Assembly: GCA_019925105.1 (NCBI GenBank)
Contig: JAHGAU010000040.1
Location: 124,001 to 188,000, forward strand
DNA length: 64,000 nt
Reading direction: 5' to 3'
Source of the DNA: Niebla homalea
Lineage: Eukaryota; Ascomycota; Lecanoromycetes; Lecanorales; Ramalinaceae
Of the stretch, positions 1 through 11,372 are shown one piece after another (the first letter of the stretch is position 1; each line of letters begins with the position of its first letter). The translations under genes were made by a program, and so were the position numbers. The notes below the pieces were generated by a model. That model did not search any database, had not been told where the DNA came from, and worked only from the letters and a program-made list of their open reading frames with translations.

Positions 1-555
1 CTCCCCGCACTTAGAACATTGAACAATCGTCTCCATTTTGCGCTTCACAATAACAGGCCTACGATCTCCACGGCTGAAACAGCCTTTGTTTTCAACCAAT
101 CAACGCGCGCGTTCTCGGGTCTTGGCATTGCTTTTCGAAACTTGATGGTACGCACGCGGTCAGTAGAAGAAGGCACATGTGCCAGCCAATCAAGGAGTGG
201 AAGAAGAACCTAAGTGACGGGGGTGCTCGGTCGGAGTACGGCGATTACAATATAAACTCCGTATTGTCCTCTGCGTCCCTATGGCCCTCCCTGCCGACGC
301 TGGAAGGATGGAGTTTTGCGCTGTTGGGGTTAGCGTGGAAGATCGTCATGGGGCGAATCAGTGCGAGTGTGATGATTCGCTCCTACTCGGCCTGGCTCCC
401 TCAAGGTTTGATTAGCTGATACATCAATCCTCTTTCTTGAAGATCCTCCTCGAGAAATCACGTGAACCCTTCGAGGGCGTCGTGAGCATATCGACGCAAC
501 TTAGCACTAGAGACCCTAGCACCGTCTCCGGCGAATTAGATACTCAATAATACAC
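1..555. other. Stretch without a recognised gene
   Basis: Only short overlapping open frames occur here. None has a convincing domain, signal peptide or exon structure. Confidence 0.4.
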
Positions 556-599
556 CTATGGCCTCTGAAATCTAGGCGTTGAGCACGTACACCTGCGCC

Positions 600-990
600 T
601 GAAAAAGTCTTCGCTCCCGCCCCTCCCCCTCCACCGCACTCCCCCGCCACCACCACCACAATCCAACAATCCGTTTCGCCTCCACCTCATCCACGCCCTT
701 GCCACCCACGAGAACGCATCCTCCCACTGCCAAACCACCGCCTCCTCCCTCCGCACCATCCTCTCCTTCCCGATCCCCGCCTCCTCCTCCTCGGATTCCT
801 TCACGTACGGACACGCCCGCGCCCTCCTCCTCCTCCTCCTCCTCCTCCTCCGGTAGCAGCAGCAACGACGTCAACTGCGCCGGCTCCACAATATCCTTCA
901 CAACCCACTCGCCGTGGCTCGTCGACCCGAGGCTTCTACCCTCGAAGATCTGTTCGTGGTGCCGGAGTACTGCAATAGGGGGTAGAACTA
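600..990 (+). pseudogene. Possible broken ORF with CTC-repeat poly-Leu tract
   Basis: One plus-strand frame (codons from about 662) reads as plausible protein (FRLHLIHALATHENASSHC, then a TYGHARA segment). It enters nine CTC codons (poly-Leu) and meets a TAG directly followed by CAG/CAA codons. Past the stop the same frame continues to EDLFVVPEYCNRG and a second TAG. A CAG to TAG change would explain the first stop. Two other frames are also open here and encode low-complexity Pro/Ser, so the frame choice is uncertain. I do not recognise a family. It could instead be non-coding CTC-rich DNA. Confidence 0.25.
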
Positions 991-1319
991 TGGGACCAGT
1001 CTGCTGAGGGCGCTGGCGAGGGGGGCGCGGCGAGGCTGGAGTGGAGTGGAGTGTTTTGAGGGGGGTGTGAGCGGAGTATTGGGTTTATAAGGGAGGGAGA
1101 GTTGTGGGGATGAAGGTCGAAGGGGAGGGATTGGTTAGGTTGGCTGGGGGGTGATGGGGGTGACGAGTTCGGAACGAATCGAGCACCGCGATCAATGCGC
1201 TTCAGGGGTGATCGGATCCCGTGCGTCGAACGAGATTGGAGAAGTCTAATCGAGAGATGGATCTTTACATATGAACTGGGCCCGTCTTCAACGCTGAAAG
1301 TGTGGGTTTGTCCAAGATA

Positions 1320-1493
1320 GAAGGAGCGACCCCCAACCGGACAGACCTACCAATCGGACAGTATAGATAACATCGTACCGGGATTCTAAATGCTGACACC
1401 CCAGGGCGCTTCACGCAACAACATGTAGCATAGGGTGCGTATTATCTGTACTGTCCGGTTGGTAGATCTGTCCAGTTGGGGGGTCACCCCTTC
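1320..1493. mobile_element. 174-bp MITE with ~50-bp terminal inverted repeats, TA flanks
   Basis: The left end (1320-1368) and the reverse complement of the right end (1445-1493) are near-identical over about 49 bp. Both start GAAGG, pass through GACCCCC and contain an ACCGGACAG-type block. Differences are mostly C/T. The element is bounded on both sides by TA (1318-1319 and 1494-1495), the target duplication of Tc1/mariner-type transposons. The interior of about 76 bp has no coding capacity, so this is a non-autonomous miniature element. Confidence 0.75.
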
Positions 1494-2049
1494 TAGGGTT
1501 AGCAGCTCAGGCGCACAGCCTTGTCGCTCTCCCGCTTTTTCCGGCAGTGCTTTCCATTTTGGAGGGAAGATCGCGAGGTGGTTGTCCAATCATCACCTCT
1601 CAATCTCCATCCGCTGGCGGCGAAGGATTTTGGCAGGATTTACTACCACCAGGAGAGCAGTATGTTTGTCAGAGAGTCGCCTGGTCAGGCAATCAGGCAT
1701 GGCCTGCTGTCTGTCAGGTTGTTATCCATGACCCAGAAAGACAGCCATCTGATTCGCTCACGTGTCAATCTGTCATTACCGGCGTGATAAGGCTCTCAGA
1801 AAGTCAGGATGACAGCATCGCGTGCCGATGTGGGTATCAGACTTTTACTCGTGCTGCCGATCTTAGCAGTGGAGATTGGACTTTGCAAGGATGCTGGCTT
1901 CAACGAAAGTTTTGGATCCATTAGTGTCTGCAGCAAGCGTCGCACTAACGGAACGCCAGCCAGCATGATCATGAGGAAGTGCAGGCTTCCATTCCTGAAC
2001 CTCAAACGTTGCTCGCCCTTCACCGCATTATCAGAGACAAGGAGACAAG

Positions 2050-3724
2050 ATGGCGAATGTCTCAACCAACTTCGAGACGACACCGTCTCCGCGAACGCCA
2101 TTGACTGCAGACCAATTGACGTACGCACGTAGTATGTTGGATTTGAGCCCCAACAAAAGCGTGATTCCAGTAGCGATAGTGATGTGGGTGCTCGCACTGG
2201 CTGCTTTTGCTCTTCGCATGACCTCCAGGAAGATATCGAAGGCTGGCTTTTGGTGGGACGATTGGCTCATGATACCTGCGCTGGTGCGTGCCACAATACT
2301 TTTGGCGGGCGAGCGTATCTGACTGGCAGCAGATCTGCGCTACCCTCCTCTGTTATGTTCCTTTGGCCTGGGGTGAGAATCGGCTCTGATCCTCAGATCC
2401 GCAATGAGACTGATCACAGTCCTCCTGTACAGAGGTCAGCTTCAACAACTTCGATACCATCTTGACGCCTGGCACACAATCAGAAGTCGTCAGAGAGATC
2501 GATCTATTCAGTTACTTCAAAGAAGCACAACAGGTCACTTACAGCACCGAAGTCTGCTGGGCTTTTGCCATTGCTTTTGTCAAGCTCTCGATTCTGGCTT
2601 TCCTTTGGCGTCTTTTCTCGGAAATTAGGGGAGCTAGACGACTCCTGCGTCTGCTCGCTGTCTTCGTAGTCATCTGGGGAACCTGCATTGTATGTGGTCG
2701 TAGTTCTGCTAGGCATGGACCATGATCACAGCTTACGGACTCCATTAGGGTTTTATGACAATATTCCAATGCTCGCCCCTGAGTGACCTCTGGTCCTTGA
2801 CGGAGAGTCGACATTGCTTCTTCTCACGGACCAGCTTTCAGATTGGAGCTACTGTACCCCATACACTCTCGGACCTGTTGATGCTGGTCCTATCAATCTT
2901 CTGGGTATGGAGGTTACCACAGTTGCAAAGCCCTCAGAAGCGCACAACATCTGCAATCTTTGCCTTGGGAGCATTGTACGCAAGCCGCAACGCACTACTC
3001 CAAACGATAATCAACGATACTCAACCGCTGACCTTGGCTCTCAGTGTCACCATTATTTCGCTCATCCGTTTGGTGTATCTCGTTCGTGCGCATAGCTTCT
3101 ACTCCCTCGGGCTTCTGTATGAAGGCGATGGTGCTCGATCCGTAGTCTGGTCAAATGTGGAAGTTTAATTGGCCATTGTATGCGGTGAGTCTCTACGTAG
3201 CTTCGTCTTTGGGCTACAGGAATTGAACAGCTGATGGCGAGTCCATCTGAAGCGTGCCTACCGTCTCTGCGCCCAGTCCTCTCTTCTGTCTTCACCAGAG
3301 TCGCGGCTCTCAAGCGGAAAATAGATCAACGACACAGTCAACCGAAACGGGGCAAAGACCTACTCCAAGATCTAATACCCCCATCCGCGCCCAAGGGACA
3401 GCAGTCGGGTGGATTGGCGACATCCGATCATACTAGCGACCCTGACGTGGAGGCCAATTTCCCGGGGCAAGATTGTGACACGTCTCAACATCTGCCGGGA
3501 GAATTGCATGCAGTTTAACCACCGACTGCAGAGATGCAAGCAATTCAACCTCGGACGAGAGTGACAGCGACAGGCCGGCTTCCGGAGCTTGGTGCGCCAG
3601 AGAAGTCCGCGGTGGGGATGGAAGCCATCCAGCCTCAAAAGGCGATGATCGCGAAAGGAGCAATCCCAGAATTGCAAGCACATGACGATGACCGCACGCT
3701 CGACGTTGAGATATGCAAAGGCTG
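2050..3724 (+). pseudogene. SAT4/PTH11-type rhodopsin-domain membrane protein, two in-frame stops
   Basis: Exons inferred at 2050-2283, 2330-2372, 2433-2689, 2749-2975, 3045-3184 and 3253-3724, with GT-AG junctions and consistent phases. The frame has the family signatures: a WWDDW motif after the second helix, an LSILAFLWR-type helix, FQCSP, a WVWRL helix end and CLPSLRP before a polar tail. Family members are seven-helix plasma-membrane proteins, some receptor-like (PTH11). Two TAA codons interrupt the frame, at 3166-3168 (where the family has an E-V-N/Q-L-A-I run) and at 3516-3518 in the tail. Coding resumes in frame after each. Exon order and phases match the intact gene at 36.3-37.8 kb, including the tiny second exon (43 bp here, 40 bp there). 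Most likely a recently inactivated paralog. Sequencing error at both sites is less likely. Confidence 0.7.
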
Positions 3725-5135
3725 AGGACAATGACTCTTCTTCTGGACGTATTTTACCAATGTCCCCCAAGGATTTGGAAGCTGGACCTCGCAGGTCTTC
3801 TCCGTGGTCGAAGCCCCTACCTCCGATTCCCAAAAGGTCGATGAAAGCCCTCAGAGGCGAGGCATTCCCTTTCTGAGGCAATTTGGAACTGCATCTTCGA
3901 GACCATTGACACTGCACTGATTTGTCTGAGACTTCACGTCTTGTGGCGGTTTCCTGGTTGTCAGATACGTCTCAGGGACGTTTACTTCAGTCTCATCGAT
4001 AGCGTGGAAGACTTGGAAGTCTTGTATCGCCAAAAGCAATGCTGACTCAGCGCTCTTTGTAGGAAACCATGCTCGGCAATGCTCATGGAAAGAGGGAGGA
4101 GAAGGTAGTTCCAATCACAGAAGCGTTAGGGTCCACGTGGTGTCGGTGCAGATGGCTAAAGCAGCGGGTGGCTATGTCATTGCGACTCACTTGGATCGGG
4201 AGTGATGAGGGATTTGTGTTGGATGCGCATGCTGGAGTGGATTTGTGTGAGCGACGTCATTGGGCTTGAGACATTGATCGAGGTTGTGGCTGATGAGATT
4301 GTTTTGGGGGGGGGGAGTAGTGTTCTAATTGTGGCTGTACTGAACACGACGTTGGGGCATAAAATTTAAAGGGGTGGGCAACGTGAGCGGTCGGGAATGC
4401 AAGATTTCAGGGCTCTAATTTGACCTGATGTGAGGGCCAATGCAGAATGTGCCGACTTCTGGTGAAAAGAGCGAAGGATGTTGTGAGTGCGGTAGCTCGA
4501 GGCAAAGAGGTAATGAATGCGGAGAATGTGTGAAAGAAGAGGTTGACTTGATTATTGGGGGCGGCGACGATGTTTGACCCTGCAAGGTGAGATCATTTGC
4601 ATCACTCCCATGTGTTGGAGAAACTGGCTAGATGGACTGTGTAGCCGACCAGCATTGTTGCAAACCATAAAACATGGCATTTCGGGAAATGCGACTATAT
4701 TTAAGGATGCTTGAAGCGTCTTGACCGCTGTCTGTGATCAAGGTGCACGGTCAACACTTCTCCTTACCCTTCCCACGCTCTCAATAGAGTGCGTTTTCCT
4801 CGACTGTGAGATGCGACATGCAAAACGGCTCAAACCGAGCCGCTTGGCGCTTATACGTGATGCTTAGTTGAAGCCTAATGCTAGTGCTGCTGTCACTTCG
4901 AAACGTACAAGCGCCAGCGACTCCAGATCAACGCGGGAAGTGTCTCGCGACATTTGTGCACCAATCATGAGCAGAAGGGTGGGACGTTCGAAGCTGGTGC
5001 GCCCTGTCACTGAAAGCGTATAGAAGAGGTAATATGGCGGTCATCTCCTTTTTCAATCCAGAATTCAGCATCTTTCGAAGACCCCAGAACTCCGCCAATC
5101 AGCCGTACAGGGTTCAACGCTGGTCAACTCCAAAG
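3725..5135. other. Intergenic stretch
   Basis: No supported gene. A G-rich run (about 4304-4317) is the only simple feature seen. Confidence 0.4.
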
Positions 5136-5740
5136 ATGCGCTGGCTCCTCCCCATCGTCGCGCTCCTAGCAATGGGCAACGCCCAATTGAATGCGAGCGA
5201 CGTCACATACATAGCCGATGGACCCGAATTCAACACCAACACGTCGTCAGCTCAACTTTCCAGTCCTTTCCACGACCGTACGCTGACAAAAGTACCAGCA
5301 CCTCCCCCGCCGGCGTGAACGGCTTCGGCGACTACTACACCATCCCCGGCAGTGCCCCGACCGTCACGCTCATCGACAACATCGCGCGCCGGGGATCCCA
5401 GGCCCTCGACACCCTGAAGACCTACCAAGCCATCTTCACAGCCAGCATGCAGGTCTGCGGCGAGTTCCCGACCGACAACGTACGGCGGTCCTTTCAGTTG
5501 GAGGTGGGCGATCTGCTGGTATCCTTCGTTCGGGTGGGCGACCGGAAGTTGAATCCGGTCCAGTACGAGGACCTGTGTTTCGCGCTTCGGGGGATCGGAG
5601 AGTTGATCACTAGGGATAGTCTGTCCTACAACGTTTACGTGAGGGTGATCACGGCTAGGGCGAATTACGTGAGGGCGGATGTCGCGATTGAGCAGAAGCC
5701 GCCATCGACGGGGAGGCCGGCGGTGGACGTGGCGAGGTGA
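5136..5740 (+). CDS. Small secreted protein, two exons
   Basis: The ATG at 5136 opens a typical signal peptide (MRWLLPIVALLAMGNAQ). The signal frame closes at about 5317, while a second frame stays open to 5740. A 62-bp intron at 5202-5263 (GTCACA donor, GCTCAAC branch-like site, TTTCCAG acceptor) joins them in phase. The spliced product is about 180 residues. The mature part has just two cysteines (in MQVCGEF and EDLCFAL), a probable single disulfide, and a mostly helical-looking body. The donor is weak, so the exact first junction is uncertain. No family recognised. Secretion is inferred from the signal peptide. Confidence 0.55.
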
Positions 5741-6124
5741 GTGAAAGTCGAGGCAATGAAGAAGACTTTGGATCAAGCCGCTATGTGGGCTGAGTGTTCC
5801 GATGCTCATTGCACGAAGATTCAAGTGAGACTGCCAATGCCTTGTGATCTCACGTCGGAGATAATTGCCGAGCTCAATATTGATGCTAGGTGATGCACAA
5901 ACCACAGTTGCATAGAAAACATATTAGAAACTTCAGGTGGGTTCATCCTACGAAATTTTTCGGGGTGGGAAGCTCCTATCACAAGCTCGACCGCCAATTA
6001 CGTTGATGTATCTGGCATGAGTTTTATACATGCGTCTGCGACTCTTCTTGGGGCTACTTACATCGTACATATTCCCTGACGAGACTCCAGTCTGCCCCCC
6101 AGTCAGCTTCCCTTAACCAGCAGC

Positions 6125-6379
6125 TCACTTCCTGTACTGCTTTTTAGCTTCGGACTTAGCTTGCTTTTTTGCCTCCTCGCCCTGCTTCTTCGTTTGGCGC
6201 TTCTTCTCATTAGCCTCTTTACTCTTACAATAGGGGCAGTCTTGACCCTTCATGACAGCCCAGTTGCAGTGGTGACAGGCGTACTGATGAGTTTTGCAGT
6301 AACCCAAGGAGTTCATGTGGCAATTCTGACCATCCTTGGGACAGTGGTGGGTTGTCTTTCGGGATCTTATGGGTGGCAT
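6125..6379 (-). CDS. Small Cys/His-rich zinc-binding-like protein with basic tail
   Basis: The ATG at 6379 (MPPIRSRK) gives 84 residues. The N-terminal half holds paired ligands: CPKDGQNC, a CKTHQYACHHC block and CPYC. These can form two treble-clef or RING-like zinc sites. The C-terminal third is a Lys/Glu/Gln-rich helix (KEANEKKRQTKKQ and on) suited to nucleic-acid or ribosome contact. An upstream in-frame extension exists but starts poorly, so the internal ATG just before the zinc block was chosen. No signal peptide or membrane segment. Family not recognised. Function unknown. Confidence 0.55.
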   Translation of the reverse strand: MPPIRSRKTTHHCPKDGQNCHMNSLGYCKTHQYACHHCNWAVMKGQDCPYCKSKEANEKKRQTKKQGEEAKKQAKSEAKKQYRK

Positions 6380-6934
6380 ATTGAAGTTCGAAGAAGTTGA
6401 TGAGACAGGAAGATTCTTTTGTTGGAGTGAGAATGGTAGGAGCAGTCGAGAAGGGAAGACGCGATGACAGATCCCACGTGAAACTGCGCAAGGTACTCCA
6501 TGATATACTGCGTTAGTTGTGTCGGTGGGTATCAAGGGTGAAAGAGCATCCGGAATGTTTTGTCGAAGCACTTTGTCCATACCATTGCAGATACAACTCC
6601 TTTCCGAACGTCAACGTATGTACATCAGACTTGACAATGGTCAGGTATGCTGAGAAACTCCGGGTAGCCTCTGCTTTGTCTTCTTATTCTCTTTTACCGA
6701 ATCGTCATAGTAAAGCCCTTGTGAAAGACAATGCGCCAATGTTTGTTAGCGTTTGTGAGTCTGGTTCGCCTCGTTGTCCTTCAAACAGTTGTTCAGAAGT
6801 CTGCAAACATTGTACTCAATACATTTCTCACTCTGGATGCGCATCAGGTGAAAAGCATCAGACACTGCGTTTCTCGCTGAATTACTTTTGATCTTCAGTA
6901 AAGGAACTTTCCAAGAATCTTCAAACAAGACGCC

Positions 6935-8503
6935 ATGGGAAGCACGAAGTCTGAGCAAAGATCGCAGTCTTTACGTTCCTTAAAAGCAACCCAGGGAAGT
7001 AATAACGATCAACAAGAAGATGCAACGTTCATACTTTCCACAGGCACTGATGCCCTTGAATCACCCTCACAGGATGGGGATGCTCGATCAGTAGCTTCGG
7101 AGTCCGCTCACTCCGTTTCTTCGACATTAAGATATGGTCATGAAACGTTCGAGACTTATCGGATCAAGGTAGCTCAGCTTTGTCTGGAGATTTGGCCTCC
7201 AACAGGATTTTCCACCCGCGGGAAAGGATCCAGATGCGTTAAGCTACTCAAGCTGGTGAAATCACTATACCAAAGGACACCTTCAACTGTTTTCACGATC
7301 CATCGCGGACCGGGCGGTAGCTTCAACCGAATTGTCGAAGTTGAGGTCCTTGGAGACCCGAAAGCAGCGCCTTCTTCATACATTCTCCGAATCCCTCGCT
7401 TCGAAAACGCACGACCTGACCGTGACCTCGCAGTCCTTGAATACGTGCGTCAGTATTACCCTAGTATTCCAGTCGCGGATGTGATCAAGTCCGATTTCAC
7501 TAGCGACAACATCCTCGGCAAGCCATATCTACTTCAGAAGAAGCTGCCTGGATTCTCTGTGCATTCCGGTGCGGGCGAATATATGCAACTAACGCATCCT
7601 CAAAGGCTGGCTTTTGCCAGTCAGTTTGGGACTATTCTACGCACATTATTCGAGAGAAAGTCCAAAGATCCGGGATTGATCGAGATCACTTCACCATTAC
7701 ATGCAGCGGACTTGTCCAATAGGGGAAACTCCTACAACTTCCTTATCCGACGATTCGAGGTGGGCCGTTCTTCTCCGGTGAAACAGGAAGGATACCTTGA
7801 TGCTGCATCCGCCTCAGGCACCCACATGGAGTACGATTCGCCATTAGCTTTTGCCCAAAGCCAGTGCGCTCGGTGGCAAGCAGACGCCGAGAAGCGTGGG
7901 GATGAGCTGGAGGCTGAATGCATGACCAAATTATCGCGGCTTGCTGCACAGCTCAACGAAGCTGGTTTCCTTGGCAAGGAGGGAAATGGCTATGTCCTAT
8001 CACATCGCGATCTAAATATTGGCCCGCAGAATGTTCTGATCGACCTTAACATCGACGGCAAGTTGTCAATCACTGGTATCCTCGATTGGGATAGTGCAGT
8101 CTTTGCTCCTCCAGTCGTTGCATGCCAGCCACCTATGTGGCTCTGGGCATGGAATTCGGACGGTGATGAAGATGAGAAATTGGCGAACGAACCTCTACCG
8201 ACAGAGGAGGCTCAGCAAGTGAAAACAGCCTTTGAAGACGCCGTTGGTCCTGAATGGCTGAGACTCTCCTATGGTCCTGGCTTTCGATTGGCAAGAAAGC
8301 TTTGTGAGTTTGCGTTCGATGGTGTCCACTCTAGCTGGAAGCTTGAGGAGATGCAGGAGCTCTTCCATGAATGGGCCGAAGTTAGGCCTAATGGTATGGA
8401 GAAGATTGAAGCGCCGATGGACGATGGAGATGATTCTGAAGACAGTGATCAATCTGATGACGATGATGTTTCAACTTGCGACACTGCGGATTCTGAGAGG
8501 TGA
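6935..8503 (+). CDS. APH-family (aminoglycoside phosphotransferase fold) protein
   Basis: Uninterrupted 522-residue frame from an ATG in good context (GCCATGG). The fold is recognised by the catalytic loop HRDLNIGPQN near residue 357 and the metal-binding GILDWD near residue 384, the Brenner and DFG-equivalent motifs of APH/choline-kinase-like enzymes. The N-lobe contains FNRIVEVEVLG and a YILRIPRF strand, whose Arg replaces the usual nucleotide-binding Lys. An acidic Ser/Asp tail (DDGDDSEDSDQSDDDD) ends the protein, and the first 80 residues are Ser-rich and probably disordered. In fungi this family is large and mostly of unknown substrate. Antibiotic resistance should not be assumed. Confidence 0.85.
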   Translation: MGSTKSEQRSQSLRSLKATQGSNNDQQEDATFILSTGTDALESPSQDGDARSVASESAHSVSSTLRYGHETFETYRIKVAQLCLEIWPPTGFSTRGKGSRCVKLLKLVKSLYQRTPSTVFTIHRGPGGSFNRIVEVEVLGDPKAAPSSYILRIPRFENARPDRDLAVLEYVRQYYPSIPVADVIKSDFTSDNILGKPYLLQKKLPGFSVHSGAGEYMQLTHPQRLAFASQFGTILRTLFERKSKDPGLIEITSPLHAADLSNRGNSYNFLIRRFEVGRSSPVKQEGYLDAASASGTHMEYDSPLAFAQSQCARWQADAEKRGDELEAECMTKLSRLAAQLNEAGFLGKEGNGYVLSHRDLNIGPQNVLIDLNIDGKLSITGILDWDSAVFAPPVVACQPPMWLWAWNSDGDEDEKLANEPLPTEEAQQVKTAFEDAVGPEWLRLSYGPGFRLARKLCEFAFDGVHSSWKLEEMQELFHEWAEVRPNGMEKIEAPMDDGDDSEDSDQSDDDDVSTCDTADSER

Positions 8504-8699
8504 GAACCTGAAGCTATCGATGTTGGTACAAGAAAAACATGAGAGCCTTGCTCGACTAGAGCTGAGAATCTTTCGTAAAGCTGGGGAGAAGAGGCTTCTA
8601 TGAAATGGAAACACGGCTGATTGCAATAAAATGGTCACTCTATCGAAATACTACCTCAATGCCCAGAATCTATAGCCGCTTTGCCAATTTTCGAAAATC

Positions 8700-9330
8700 C
8701 AAAAGAGGCAACTGTGAATTGAGACACTCTGCTAATATTGCCGTGGCCATGGCGATGACGATTAAGGCTTCGGGACGGGCGGCAAGCTGCTTTGTAGAAT
8801 AGTGGCAAACTTTGATTTCCAGGTAGGTGCGGGTGGCAAGCGCAACTGGCACGAACGACCCGTACGAGATTTAGCCTAGTGCAGATGTCAGATTTTTGAC
8901 CATTTGGTCCTGTTGCGGAGATTTGGATCTCGCTCGAGTTTGGAAAAGGTATATACAGGAATGAGGTAGCTAATGCAATGACAATGATGGCGGAAGAGGC
9001 ACCTGCGACGTTCGGAGCGTTCTGGGCCACATTGATGGGGAGCGGCTTGAAGGCGGAGTAGGTCGTAGATAGCGGAGTGTCTTTGATAAGCTGCTTCGCG
9101 CCATCAAGGAACAAATTGATGCTTGTTCTGAACTTCGCAAACGCGCTAGACAGCTTTCGGTCGAGGACGTACAGCTTGTTGAAACTCTGCAGGATGACAA
9201 TAGCAAGGCCATATTTATATTTACCGCAGTCACTGTCCTATTCTGACCTTCTTCCTTCGTTGCCGGCTTCTTTGGCATGAACCTGAAGCATATCGCAGAT
9301 ACGACTAACGATGTCACCCTTTTCTGGAAG
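8700..9330 (-). pseudogene. Relic of a protein-coding gene, family unknown
   Basis: Read on the minus strand, one frame gives a protein-like run: ICDMLQVHAKEAGNEGRRSE, a TAG, then DSDCGKYKYGLAIVILQSF and NKLYVLDRKLSSAFAKF, followed by an Ala/Ile-rich hydrophobic stretch (ASSAIIVIALATSFLYI) that could be a membrane helix. The TAG (about 9240) sits where a CAG would keep the frame open. No ATG lies in good position upstream, and the 3' part runs into low-quality sequence. I read it as a decayed gene, possibly of a small membrane protein. A multi-exon real gene is an alternative. Confidence 0.35.
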
Positions 9331-9608
9331 ATATCAGGGCCATTAACAGCAGGTATCTTACGGGCATGCATGTTACTTGCAAGTCAAGGAGAAGATATAT
9401 AATTTTGTCTAGCACGATTTTGGAGAGGACTCAGGGATTATGTTCGAAATTGAACTTCAATGATCGTCAGGGACCTACGACATCGTTTCAGGCATATTGT
9501 CTGCCGTGCGGTATACTTGCAATGTCTTTCCTTGTCTAAGCAAAGTGGTCTCTTCCTTTCAAGCTCATATTAGATCCCGAAATGCTCTATAGAAGTAAAA
9601 GCGAGTAG

Positions 9609-11267
9609 TCACAAAACTGTTACAAGAGAGATAGTGTTGAAATACAAGATCGGTGGACGAGATTCGGTCGAAGCAGCTGTTTGCTGTTTGTGTGGCTGTT
9701 TGTGTTTCAATCCAGCCTCGTTTAGGCCGCCTCCGTTCTCTTCGCAATATCTCGAATCTCTCGTAATCTGGTCACAGTCAGCGAGCACCTTGAGACATAT
9801 ATTCGAAATAATGTCAGAGGTCACGAACCGATCAACAACCTGAATATGATATGCTTGGAGGAGTCTTTGAAGATATGTGTTCCAGCCATTCTGCCCCGGC
9901 TGCTCGCATTTAGTGACCTCTCCAAATGATGAGATAGACCGGCGGTCTTCGATGCAGAATAGGCAAGCTTTGCTGTACTCTGGGCCGAGTGCCTTTCTAA
10001 CATCTGGTAAAAAGTCTGATGCCCACGTGTACGGATCCTCGACACTTTGAGTGACGTCGTTGTCTATTTTACCGATGGCTATTTCAATAAGTAATACACC
10101 AAAGTTGAAGAGCTGTGAGGGCTCAGAAAGAGCTTCTGGATCCTCTTTGTATAATCCTGTCAGGCTCAATGTTGGAACGCTTATTGCGAAAGATGAAGTG
10201 TCTCCGGAACCGCACTCGACCATGCCATCGCTGCCTAGTGAAACCAACCATGGTGTCCCGAGAAGATACTGGACAAGTTCAGCAAGTTTAAGGGCAAGGA
10301 TGAACTTTGAAAGGACAGAAAGCGTCTGGCCACGCTCTGGCTCATCTGATGTGCGAGGAGCCCTCAACAGTTCAGCTAGAGATCGGCCCTGTGACGTGTG
10401 CAGGCGAGATCTAGTTCCAGAGAAGAAGTAAGCCTGGTCGAAATGTGCTGGCTGTATGCATGTCACATCCGATGTAAATGGTTTCTTGGAATTCATAATT
10501 TCGAATGGATCTTTTGAAGGTCTGAGATCGCCCACTGTAGCCGAGCTTTCTCGATCTGTGAGGGCCTGGATGAGAAAGTCCTCTTTTTCTCCATTCCTAT
10601 AGATCAGCTGGTAGGAAATGACCTTTTCAAGCGTCACGGGACCCCGATAGTTCAAAGGGTTTGAGGCTAGGCCATTTCCCAGAAGGTCGATGTTGAGGCT
10701 AAAGCGGCCTTTCTCTTTTTGTAGACCTTGGTACACAAGAAATGCTCCGGGTCGAATTTTGATTGAGTCCTGTAGAGACTGCCCGTGGGAAGGTGGACAT
10801 ACAGTCTTCCCAGGAACCAGGTGTCGGGAGTCAAATGTCATTTCAGAATAAGTCCAGAGCCTCTCAACGGCCACGTCAAGCGCCAAAGCTAGCGGCAAGA
10901 TTGGTGATGTGTCGTGATGAGACCATTTGATTGATTTCCCCCAAGGTAGTCGCTTCTTAGGATCTGGACTAAGGTGCTCAGATGCTTGAAGCTGATCGAT
11001 GCCGTTGACTATGTCGGCAAGTCGATGCTGGATCAATCCCCATGCATGGGCTCCCCAGAGCGCTTCGGATCTAGTCGTAGCATTCTTTGCATCACTAAAC
11101 CATGTTGACATCCAGAGAATCAACTTCCTCCTGCTTGTCTGGAGAGCTATCCTGGCCTGGTCGTCTAATATACTGAACGTCGCACAGTCATTTAATACTG
11201 TCTGGATATCCTTCGGAAGTGAGGCGATGGCATCCACGCCGTGGACTCCGTCGAAAGTGCTGACCAT
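9609..11267 (-). CDS. DUF7580-like fungal protein with C-terminal pseudokinase-type region
   Basis: The first ATG in frame is at 11267 (MVSTFDG), giving about 552 residues. The layout resembles fungal DUF7580/HeLo-associated proteins: a helical N-terminal half, then a kinase-like C-terminal half with RSLAELLRAP, a LALKLAELVQYLLGTPWL helix and SQLFNFGVLLIEIAIGK (F/G helix of a kinase C-lobe). The usual HRD and DFG residues are not visible, so it is probably a pseudokinase. Relatives occur near NLR and cell-death gene sets in fungi. That role is family-based inference. The last 70 residues are low-complexity and may include an unrecognised intron, so the true C-terminus could be earlier. Confidence 0.65.
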   Translation of the reverse strand: MVSTFDGVHGVDAIASLPKDIQTVLNDCATFSILDDQARIALQTSRRKLILWMSTWFSDAKNATTRSEALWGAHAWGLIQHRLADIVNGIDQLQASEHLSPDPKKRLPWGKSIKWSHHDTSPILPLALALDVAVERLWTYSEMTFDSRHLVPGKTVCPPSHGQSLQDSIKIRPGAFLVYQGLQKEKGRFSLNIDLLGNGLASNPLNYRGPVTLEKVISYQLIYRNGEKEDFLIQALTDRESSATVGDLRPSKDPFEIMNSKKPFTSDVTCIQPAHFDQAYFFSGTRSRLHTSQGRSLAELLRAPRTSDEPERGQTLSVLSKFILALKLAELVQYLLGTPWLVSLGSDGMVECGSGDTSSFAISVPTLSLTGLYKEDPEALSEPSQLFNFGVLLIEIAIGKIDNDVTQSVEDPYTWASDFLPDVRKALGPEYSKACLFCIEDRRSISSFGEVTKCEQPGQNGWNTYLQRLLQAYHIQVVDRFVTSDIISNICLKVLADCDQITRDSRYCEENGGGLNEAGLKHKQPHKQQTAASTESRPPILYFNTISLVTVL

Positions 11268-11372
11268 GATCAAATCAGACCAAGTATTTCGCAAATTTCA
11301 CACGTGTCTCTAGATGAAACGTATGAATGTATGTGTATTGAGTGTGAGACCTATGGATAAATCTATGAAAGA

